NCBI GenBank assembly: GCA_030744755.1 | Contig: JASLPY010000025.1 | Span: forward strand, 1-58,844 | Source of the DNA: Kiritimatiellia bacterium | GTDB taxonomy: Bacteria > Verrucomicrobiota > Kiritimatiellia > UBA8416 > JADHWI01 | Length of the DNA: 58,844 nt | Direction: 5' to 3' | Shown: one piece after another, positions 28,268-34,854 of the stretch | Numbering within the stretch: position 1 is the stretch's first letter | Layout: each line of letters opens with the position of its first letter | Made by a program: the position numbers and the translations under genes | The notes under the pieces: generated by a model | What the model was told of the DNA's origin: nothing | The model's database searches: none | Seen by the model: the letters and a program-made list of their open reading frames with translations, nothing else

Positions 28268-28313
28268 AGCCACTGGGTTGCAAGTTCATGAATACGTCGG
28301 GTTTGGGAAGGTC

Positions 28314-29870
28314 CTATTGCGCGTACCGCCGGACTTTGACGTCGTTCTTCTGCTCTGGTCCCGGTGTGCTGCGTCCCTGGACGATTAGCTTCTCAATTAA
28401 CGCCTGCATCTGAGCGACACGTTCAGGTTGTTTCGCGGCAAGGTTCTTAGTTTCGCCAATGTCATTGGCCAAATCGTAGATCTGGATGGGCTGCGACTGG
28501 TCGCCGCCTTTGCCCCAGCCGCCGGAGCCCCGTGCCGGAATATACTTCCACTGACCGAGACGCACGGCCGGGAGGCCGCTGCTGGCGGCACTCACGGCAT
28601 GATGGCGAACGGCCTCGTTTCCTCCTTCGAGTAGTGGCATCAGGCTGAAGCTGTCTTCGCCTGCGTTGGCGGGAAGTCTTGTGCCGAGAATGTCGGCAAA
28701 CGTGGCCATGAGATCGGCCTGGTGCACGAGTTGATCACAAACGCTGTCCGGCTTCACCACGCCGGGCCAGCGCACGATGAAGGGTATACGATGCCCACCT
28801 TCCCACGCATCGGACTTATAGCCACGCAAGGGGCCGCTGGGGTAGTGTCCCTTCTTCTCCAGGTCATCTGCCCCGATGTAGGGTGCGCAACCGTTGTCGC
28901 TGGTGAAGACGACGAGGGTGTTATCAGCAGCAGTACTGACCTCCAGCGCCTCGAGCACGCCGCCCACGACGGCGTCGGTCTCCATGACGAAGTCGGCGTA
29001 GAGATTCAGCCCGCTTTTTCCCTTCCACTCTGTGTTCACTGACAGTGGTGTATGCGGCGAAGTCAGAGGCATGTAGATCAGGAAAGGTTCCGGTGTTTTT
29101 GCCTCCCGACGGATGAAGGCGGCCACACGATCTCCCAGCGCCGGCAGGATGGGCTCGAGCGTCCATCCGTTGAGGGCGGGACCCTGCTGGCTGGCCTGGT
29201 TCCTGGTGAAGAGTTCAGGAGCGCCGTACTCGCTCGGGATTCCAACGGTACGATCGTTTTCAATAAAGCAGTAGGGTGGCCAGTTGGGGACGTCCGTTCC
29301 GAAATACTCGTCAAAGCCGACCGCGATTGGTCCCCCCGGAATCGGTTTTGAGAACGCATCGCGCCATGCCACCCTGTGCTCGTCCGTGGCTGTGATGTCT
29401 TTTTTGCCTCTATAGCCCGTACTCGCAAACAGCTTCTTCTTTCCTGCGGGTATCGGCCAGTTCCAGCCCAGATGCCATTTGCCAATGCAAGCCGTGCGAT
29501 AGCCCTGCTGCTTCGCCAGGCTGCCGATAGTCAGTCGATTCGATGTGATTAGCGGTGGTCCCCACAAACCCACGATGCCGCGCTGCAACCGTGACCGCCA
29601 GTGGTAACGCCCGGTCAACAGCGTGTAGCGCGATGGTGAGCAGACTCCCGATGAGGAATGTGCGTCGGAGAAGCGCATTCCCTGCTTCGCCAGCCGGTCG
29701 ATGTGGGGTGTGGGGATCTTGCCGCGCTCAGGGTTGTAACACTGCACATCGCCATAACCAAGATCGTCAGCGTAAATGACAACTATGTTGGGTCTGGCAG
29801 GTCGCTCTGCAGCCTGAGTGGCTTGTGCAAGGATACAGAGTGGGAGTAGACAGATGATGATTTTCTTCAT
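28314..29870 (-). CDS. Exported arylsulfatase
   Basis: 518 residues, the usual length for a single-domain sulfatase. A signal peptide (MKKIIICLLPLCILAQATQA) is followed by RPNIVVIYADDLGYGD and the modification motif C77-S-P-S-R81 (SSGVCSPSRYTLLTGRY). GKWHLGWNWP, MPLTSPHTPL and FTSDNGCAPY with PLRGYKSDAWEGGHRIPFIV complete the metal and substrate site. It resembles arylsulfatase A-type PVC sulfatases that take sugar sulfates. aaaggagatg precedes the ATG at 29870. The UroD-like gene lies upstream on the same strand with a family B repeat in the gap; the SAM-like/PQQ gene is downstream. Substrate unknown. Confidence 0.88.
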   Translation of the reverse strand: MKKIIICLLPLCILAQATQAAERPARPNIVVIYADDLGYGDVQCYNPERGKIPTPHIDRLAKQGMRFSDAHSSSGVCSPSRYTLLTGRYHWRSRLQRGIVGLWGPPLITSNRLTIGSLAKQQGYRTACIGKWHLGWNWPIPAGKKKLFASTGYRGKKDITATDEHRVAWRDAFSKPIPGGPIAVGFDEYFGTDVPNWPPYCFIENDRTVGIPSEYGAPELFTRNQASQQGPALNGWTLEPILPALGDRVAAFIRREAKTPEPFLIYMPLTSPHTPLSVNTEWKGKSGLNLYADFVMETDAVVGGVLEALEVSTAADNTLVVFTSDNGCAPYIGADDLEKKGHYPSGPLRGYKSDAWEGGHRIPFIVRWPGVVKPDSVCDQLVHQADLMATFADILGTRLPANAGEDSFSLMPLLEGGNEAVRHHAVSAASSGLPAVRLGQWKYIPARGSGGWGKGGDQSQPIQIYDLANDIGETKNLAAKQPERVAQMQALIEKLIVQGRSTPGPEQKNDVKVRRYAQ

Positions 29871-29936
29871 TGTGTAACATCTCCTTTAGAAACTGGTTCT
29901 GTTGAATTGCACCGGACTTTCGCGATCTTTCGGCGC

Positions 29937-30008
29937 GGTCGCCGAGGCCGGCGACCCTCCCGGTGCAAGGCACGTCCATCGGCGGGAGGGGCACCGGCCT
30001 CGGTGCCC
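29937..30008. repeat. Palindromic repeat family B, full copy
   Basis: Two GC-rich palindromes, ggtcgccgaggccggcgacc and ggcaccggcctcggtgcc, are joined by ctcccg ... cgggagg, which can itself pair. This is the layout of a bacterial interspersed mosaic element. The left flank (tttcgcgatctttcgg) is shared with the copy at 42417 in inverted order, so the element may be about 100 bases long. Confidence 0.75.
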
Positions 30009-30031
30009 GGTCTCACTTCTGTGCCCGAACA

Positions 30032-31105
30032 TCAACACCCGTACACAGCCAGGATATTTTCTACGGGAGTGTCGGGGGTGATTTCGTGGGACGGGCCTAG
30101 GACTATTCCACCGTCGTTCCCGAACAGATTTTTGGCCTCGCGTACTGTTTGCTGGATTTCTTCTGTCGTTCCATGGGGGAGGAGGTGCTGGACGTCAATT
30201 CCGCCATGCCAGCAGACATTGTTGCCATACCTCTCCTTCAGTGTTTTGAGATCCATATCGCGTGCGGAAGTCTGGACCGGGTCGAGTATGTCCACTCCCA
30301 TGTCCAGAAGGGCTGGGATGATGGGATGGAAACTGCCGCAACAGTGGTAGAACACTTTGAGTCCGTACTGCTTGGCATCAGCGAAAAGTGTCTCGTACCA
30401 CTTCTTGAAGTACTTTTGCCAATACTCGGGGCTCATCATCATTCCGTTCTGCATGGCGATGTCATCCCAGAGTGTGTACTGGTCTACCTCGTGGCCGGCT
30501 TGTTCCAATGCTCTCCTGTTAAACTCCACTGCGAATTCTGCAACCTTGTTGACCAATGCTTCCGCAAAGGCCGGGTCGATAGCCATGTCCAGAAGGAACC
30601 TGTCCATCCCGCGAAGCCTGGATGCGAGGATGAATATGTGGTTCAGCTTTCCGACGCTGTAGATCGCTCTTTCCCCGGCGTCTTTATCAATCACCATTCC
30701 GGAGAAATCGAAATCGTCGATATTTGGTGAAGGGTAGTCTTCGATCTCCCTGACCGAGGTGAAACCGGCCATGGGATGGTTTATCCAATCCACGTAGGTG
30801 ATATCCTTCGTGGAGACCTGCTGGGGAACCAATCCCCAAACATGATCGAGGTGAGAACCGTGTTCTTCGCTGCCTGGACCGGTGAACGCAGGGGCAAGCC
30901 GGGTGTAACGCCCCATTGCGCTTCCCGCGGAGAACAGGTCAACACCTAGGCTTTCCATCAGTTCAAGCCCGAATGCATCCTCCTTCCCTATCCCAAAGTG
31001 CTTGATCAGTTTGGCGTTGGTTTCGGGTAGCCCACGGTACATGACCGGAACCCGGTCGACCTGCTGGTGCTTTATAGCGGCCAGTACTCTTTCCCTGTTA
31101 TTCAT
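30032..31105 (-). CDS. Uroporphyrinogen-decarboxylase-like (MtaA/CmuA-type) protein 1
   Basis: 357 residues starting MNNRERVLAAIKHQQVDRVP, the standard opening of the UroD superfamily. The fold continues with DFDFSGMVIDKDAGERAIYS, then LKVFYHCCGSFHPIIPALLD and NVCWHGGIDVQHLLPHGT. The H-x-C pair and the later Cys match the zinc-binding site of the methylcobamide:CoM methyltransferase branch rather than true heme-synthesis UroD. Such proteins are common beside sugar-catabolic genes in PVC genomes, where their role is unknown. No corrinoid protein gene is next to it, so methyl transfer is only a possibility. Cytoplasmic. It reads away from the Tat-enzyme operon at 31286 and precedes the sulfatase at 28314-29870. 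Confidence 0.75.
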   Translation of the reverse strand: MNNRERVLAAIKHQQVDRVPVMYRGLPETNAKLIKHFGIGKEDAFGLELMESLGVDLFSAGSAMGRYTRLAPAFTGPGSEEHGSHLDHVWGLVPQQVSTKDITYVDWINHPMAGFTSVREIEDYPSPNIDDFDFSGMVIDKDAGERAIYSVGKLNHIFILASRLRGMDRFLLDMAIDPAFAEALVNKVAEFAVEFNRRALEQAGHEVDQYTLWDDIAMQNGMMMSPEYWQKYFKKWYETLFADAKQYGLKVFYHCCGSFHPIIPALLDMGVDILDPVQTSARDMDLKTLKERYGNNVCWHGGIDVQHLLPHGTTEEIQQTVREAKNLFGNDGGIVLGPSHEITPDTPVENILAVYGC

Positions 31106-31224
31106 GGCAGGAGATTATCGACAGTCTAGGCGAGAATCAAGAAAACTGCTGGGCCCACACACCCATCCCTCTCATCATCTGCAATCCCATTAAAACGTCT
31201 GCATGGGAGAATTCTTCCCGCATC

Positions 31225-31253
31225 TTTACGGTTGTCTCATACTAGCTGATAAT
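31225..31253 (+). promoter_or_regulatory. Probable sigma70 promoter of the Tat-enzyme/cytochrome operon
   Basis: TTTACG (31225-31230) and GATAAT (31248-31253) are separated by exactly 17 bases. They lie 33 bases upstream of the chosen start at 31286. The site is in a 180-base divergent gap. Confidence 0.45.
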
Positions 31254-31285
31254 ACTATTATATGCTGATGCAAGGATCGGGTCAC

Positions 31286-32164
31286 ATGCAGATTGACAGT
31301 CTATCTCGCCGGGGATTCATTGGTGGCGTTGCAGGAGTTGCCGCGGCAGCTTCATTGCCAGGGCTTACTTTTGGCAAAGAGGGCGGGGCATGGAAAATGC
31401 GCCTTTCCACGTCGAGCATCCAATTCAGCAGCCTGAAAATTGAGGATGCTTGCGCCAGGATAGCGGAACTGGGATTTGATGCCATCGACATCTGGAGTCC
31501 ATTCGGAAAGTGCCGTCATCTTACAGAGGTGGTCGATCGTCTTGGTGCAGACGGGCTCGTGGAAGTCCTGAAGAAGAACGACCTGAAGCTCAACGCTTTC
31601 AGCGTATACGCGGGCGGCTATAAGCGTTATGCCGAGTTGCTGGGCCAGGTTGGCGGCGGAGTGGCCGTGCGAGGCAGCTCCGGTGCTTGTAAGCCCGAAG
31701 AGCTGACCGGACGCATGACGAAATATATCGAAAGTCTGAAACCGCTGGTCGAGCTGGCTGAGAAGAACAACTCCTACCTGGCCATTGAGAACCACGGCAA
31801 TGCACTGTTGCATTCGCTCGACTCATTCAAGGCGTTCGTGGATATCAATGACAATCCGCGTCTGGGCATCGCTCTCGCGCCTTATCACCTGCAAAATATC
31901 AAGGCATCTATACCAGATGCGATAAGGACGGCCGGAGATCAACTTTTCTTTTTCTATGCATGGCAGAAAGCGCCTGGAGTAAAGCAGTTGCCGGGACTTG
32001 GCCCGGTCGATTGTACTCCGTGGCTGCAAGCCCTCGCGGATATTAGGTATACGAGGTATGTAAACCCGTTCATGCACCATGAGCCTGAACCGGGGGCAAT
32101 GTCGGAGGCGCTCAAAAAATCGCGGGAATACCTGCTGGAGTGTCACCGGAAGGCGATCGAGTAA
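31286..32164 (+). CDS. Tat-exported sugar isomerase/epimerase-like TIM-barrel protein
   Basis: 292 residues from ATG 31286 (aagga nine bases upstream); an ATG eight codons earlier has no ribosome site. The N-terminus has a twin-arginine signal, SLSRRGFIGGVAGVAAAASL, so the folded protein would be exported. The rest is an AP-endonuclease-2-type TIM barrel (about 40-290): IEDACARIAELGFDAIDIW, YLAIENHG with a metal-ligand-like Glu, and YTRYVNPFMHHEPEP. Relatives act on hexoses, inositols or keto-sugars; the reaction here is unknown. It is the first gene of an operon with a Tat-exported aldo/keto-reductase-fold protein (21 bases apart) and a multiheme cytochrome. This points to extracytoplasmic sugar oxidation or epimerisation. 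Confidence 0.8.
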   Translation: MQIDSLSRRGFIGGVAGVAAAASLPGLTFGKEGGAWKMRLSTSSIQFSSLKIEDACARIAELGFDAIDIWSPFGKCRHLTEVVDRLGADGLVEVLKKNDLKLNAFSVYAGGYKRYAELLGQVGGGVAVRGSSGACKPEELTGRMTKYIESLKPLVELAEKNNSYLAIENHGNALLHSLDSFKAFVDINDNPRLGIALAPYHLQNIKASIPDAIRTAGDQLFFFYAWQKAPGVKQLPGLGPVDCTPWLQALADIRYTRYVNPFMHHEPEPGAMSEALKKSREYLLECHRKAIE

Positions 32165-32185
32165 CGATGATAGGAGGAGAAACCC

Positions 32186-33262
32186 ATGAGAAATGATATT
32201 CCCAGGCGAGAATTTCTCAAGACAAGCGCGGCGGTTGCAGGTGGTATGGCTATCGGGTTGGGCGGCAATTTCGTGGCAAGGGCTGCAGATGAGGAAACCA
32301 TCAAGAAGACGCGCAGCTACAACGGTGATATGCAATACCGGCGTCTCGGGAAAACGGGAATCTGGGTATCTTCAGTCTGCATGGGCGGACATTGGAAACG
32401 AGTTGGGGAAGTAACAAAGCACAACATACCCGCTGTTTCGCTGCCCAAAGGTGCGGACAATATGGCAGTACTCAGGAAGAACAGGTCCGACGTACTGACC
32501 CGCTGTATGGAAGTTGGTATCAACTACATCGATGCCTGTACCGAGGCGGAGATATCGGTTTATGGCCCGGCACTGAAGGGCAGGCGCGATTCGATGTATA
32601 TGGGCTTCGCCATGTGGCCCAATTGCCCCCGCAATGCAAAATATCGTACCGCGGATGCTCTGCTCAAAAAGCTGGAGGAAGGCCTCAAGCGTGCCGAGGT
32701 GGACTACGTGGACGTGTGGCGTTTAGTGGCCAGTACCCCCGGTCGGCACAGTCCGGGAGATGAAGAGGAATTCATCAAGGCTTTCGAGAAGGCTAAAGAA
32801 CAGGGCAAGGCACGGTTCACGGGAGTCTCCTCTCACGGCAGGCAGTGGCTCAAACGGCTGGCCGAAAATTATCCGGAACATTTCCAGGTGCTCCTGTTTC
32901 CCTATACTGCTGGAACAAAGGAGCTTCCCAAGGACAGCCTGTTCGACGCGGTAAGAAAACACGATGTCGGAACGTTTGGCATCAAGCCGTTTTCAAGCAA
33001 TTCGCTATTCCAACGCGCCAAGAGTGCGGAAGAGAAGGACAAATTGGCGCGCATGACATTGCGCCATATCCTCGGGAATCCGGCAATCACCGCGCCTATT
33101 CCGGGTCTGGCCTGTGTGGAAGAGGTCGACAATGCGGCGGCAGCGGTAAAAGAACTCGCTCTTAATGTCTCCGAGGCCAGGGAGCTCGAAACGGCATCAA
33201 AGGACATGTGGGCCAACCTCTCGCCCGGCTACGAGTGGCTCAAGGACTGGGAATATGTATGA
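32186..33262 (+). CDS. Tat-exported aldo/keto-reductase-fold protein with altered active site
   Basis: 358 residues after a strong taggaggag site. A twin-arginine signal (PRREFLKTSAAVAGG) precedes an aldo/keto-reductase barrel (about 48-340): YRRLGKTGIWVSSVCMGG, GINYIDACTE, ALKGRRD and PIPGLACVEEVDNA. Of the canonical Asp-Tyr-Lys-His tetrad only Asp116 is in place. By alignment with the family pattern, Tyr is replaced by Ala121, Lys by Ala142 and His by Val181. So it keeps the fold but probably not classical NADPH-dependent carbonyl reduction, which would in any case be unlikely after export. Its stop overlaps the cytochrome start (ATGA, 33259-33262), implying coupled translation and a shared role. 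No C-terminal iron-sulfur cysteines are seen. Confidence 0.8.
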   Translation: MRNDIPRREFLKTSAAVAGGMAIGLGGNFVARAADEETIKKTRSYNGDMQYRRLGKTGIWVSSVCMGGHWKRVGEVTKHNIPAVSLPKGADNMAVLRKNRSDVLTRCMEVGINYIDACTEAEISVYGPALKGRRDSMYMGFAMWPNCPRNAKYRTADALLKKLEEGLKRAEVDYVDVWRLVASTPGRHSPGDEEEFIKAFEKAKEQGKARFTGVSSHGRQWLKRLAENYPEHFQVLLFPYTAGTKELPKDSLFDAVRKHDVGTFGIKPFSSNSLFQRAKSAEEKDKLARMTLRHILGNPAITAPIPGLACVEEVDNAAAAVKELALNVSEARELETASKDMWANLSPGYEWLKDWEYV

Positions 33263-34236
33263 GGCGTGAGGCCGAACCGAAGCCAGGCGAAGACAAATCA
33301 AAAGTATCGTTCCCGAGGCGTCGGAGGGCGTTTCTCTGCGGGTTTGCCATTGCTGTCCTGCTGGGCCTGACATTTCTTCCAATACTCCATAGCGCGATGG
33401 GGCCCCTGTCGACGCCGGAGTTCTGTGGCAGTTGTCATGAGATGTTCGACGCCTATGATAGCTGGAAACTGTCGCACCACCACGTGAACAAATATGGGAT
33501 AAGCGTGAAGTGCGTGTCCTGTCACTTGCCTCCAATCGACAACTTAGCAGAACATCTCGCTGCCAGGATTAAGCATGGGGTCAAAGACGTGTTCAAGCAT
33601 TTCTTCTCTGACAGTTACGATGCCGAAGCCCTCCAGGCAAAGGTCCGTCAGACCATGCCGCGTGAGCGCTGCACGCATTGCCACAATGATCTGGCTGCCA
33701 ATCCATCCAAGCGTTCCATCGGCATTGTCCACACGGCAGCAGTTGAAGAAATGGGAGATCGCAGGCATGCGTGCGTCGTGTGCCACACTCTCCACGGACC
33801 GAAGAAAGAGGCGCCACCGAAGAAGGAATACGAGATTGGAGACAACTCATTCTGTTACGTGTGCCACGTAAACTGGAAGAAGGAATCATTTGTCGAAAGT
33901 CACAGGATGGCGGGTGTGCCCTGCTATGATTGCCACGGCATCTCCGAAGGTCACATGGATGACGAGGAACACCTCACTCCACCTGAGATAATGTTCACAA
34001 AAGACAAGGTGAACGCATCCTGCATGGCATCAAAGTGCCACCCCCAGAAGGCGATGGAAGATCAGATAGGACACAAGCCGTTTTTCGCGGACGCAACGAA
34101 GCAGAAACACTGCACGGACTGCCACGGAATGCACAGGCTCGAGAAGCGCAAGAGACGCTGGGACAAGGTGACTGGCAAGCTTATAGAGATAAAGGGACGC
34201 CCAGTAGGCGAAGATGAAGCGGAAGTGCAGCTTTAG
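33259..34236 (+). CDS. Membrane-anchored octaheme cytochrome c (NapC/NirT-like N-part)
   Basis: 325 residues from ATG 33259, overlapping the previous stop. A short basic cytoplasmic segment and one membrane helix (about 26-42) are followed by heme sites at C56, C85, C138, C172, C199, C222, C255 and C285. Seven are C-x-x-C-H; the one at C255 is C-x4-C-H (CMASKCH). The first two sites with their spacing (PEFCGSCHEMFDAYDSW) are like NapC/NirT quinol dehydrogenases. The rest resembles other multiheme electron carriers. It probably passes electrons between the quinone pool and periplasmic partners encoded just upstream. The C-terminus is charged and not membrane-spanning. Confidence 0.85.
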   Translation: MRREAEPKPGEDKSKVSFPRRRRAFLCGFAIAVLLGLTFLPILHSAMGPLSTPEFCGSCHEMFDAYDSWKLSHHHVNKYGISVKCVSCHLPPIDNLAEHLAARIKHGVKDVFKHFFSDSYDAEALQAKVRQTMPRERCTHCHNDLAANPSKRSIGIVHTAAVEEMGDRRHACVVCHTLHGPKKEAPPKKEYEIGDNSFCYVCHVNWKKESFVESHRMAGVPCYDCHGISEGHMDDEEHLTPPEIMFTKDKVNASCMASKCHPQKAMEDQIGHKPFFADATKQKHCTDCHGMHRLEKRKRRWDKVTGKLIEIKGRPVGEDEAEVQL

Positions 34237-34251
34237 TGCAAAATCTCTCCT

Positions 34252-34275
34252 GTAGCTGGATCCGTTAGGATTCAG
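34252..34275. repeat. Palindromic repeat family A, short form
   Basis: gtagctggatccgttaggattcag lies between the convergent cytochrome and Dabb genes, where it may help end transcription from both sides. Confidence 0.65.
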
Positions 34276-34296
34276 ACGGCCTAGAGGGGAGCACTC

Positions 34297-34668
34297 TCAC
34301 TTCTTCCAGAAATCCACAACCAGAACATCCTTCATGTGCGGCTTTATCAGGTCGACAAACGCCTTGTGGTCGGGGTGGGGGAGGTATGCTTCCCTGTCTT
34401 TCTCGGACTTGAACGTCACGATGAAGCAGTGTGTGAAGCCCTTTGATAATCCTTCCACGCTTACATCCGTGCCCCATTCGAATGAATCTATAGCTTTGAT
34501 CTTCGAAGGAAGTGCGGCAAAGGCATTCTCGATCCCCGTGATAGTCTTCTCGGGCGTATTCTCCTTCCAGGAGAACAATACGACATGTCTGAGTAGCTTT
34601 CCTTTCTCCTCGGCGTGTGACGTCGTCGCAAGCATTGCCATTAGCGAAATAAGCATGAAGATTTTCAT
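34297..34668 (-). CDS. Exported Dabb-family (stress-responsive A/B barrel) protein
   Basis: 123 residues from ATG 34668, with aagga seven bases upstream; the longer frame from 34695 lacks a ribosome site. A signal peptide (MKIFMLISLMAMLATTSHA) is followed by a dimeric alpha/beta-barrel (Dabb) domain. Typical motifs are LLRHVVLFSWKENTPEK, DVSVEGLSKGFTHCFIVTF and HPDHKAFVDLIKPHMKDVLVVDFW. Dabb proteins are small dimers of poorly defined function; many PVC genomes carry exported copies next to carbohydrate loci. It converges with the octaheme cytochrome gene and is otherwise alone. Confidence 0.8.
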   Translation of the reverse strand: MKIFMLISLMAMLATTSHAEEKGKLLRHVVLFSWKENTPEKTITGIENAFAALPSKIKAIDSFEWGTDVSVEGLSKGFTHCFIVTFKSEKDREAYLPHPDHKAFVDLIKPHMKDVLVVDFWKK

Positions 34669-34854
34669 TCGGAGTTCCTTCCCTCTGTCGTTCACTTCAC
34701 GGGCGTTTCACCCTCAACTCGTTAGGCGATCCATGGAGTCTAGCGGAAGAAGGGCAATGATGAAACAAGCGAATGAGTGTAGTGGTGGTTGAATGGATTG
34801 CCCGACAGATAAATTACTTGATCAGTGATGCCCCTCGCGCATACCGTAATGTGT

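Larger units (their letters stand above)
27787..28313. other. 527-base gene-free stretch with repeats
   Basis: This gap between the sulfatase stop (28314) and the SAM-like/PQQ start (27786) holds no convincing gene. It contains a small GTGCCC/GGGCAC hairpin (27920-27936), the 12-base-period inverted arms at 27944-28017, a half copy of repeat family B (28115-28144) and a long copy of repeat family A (28215-28267). Confidence 0.7.
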
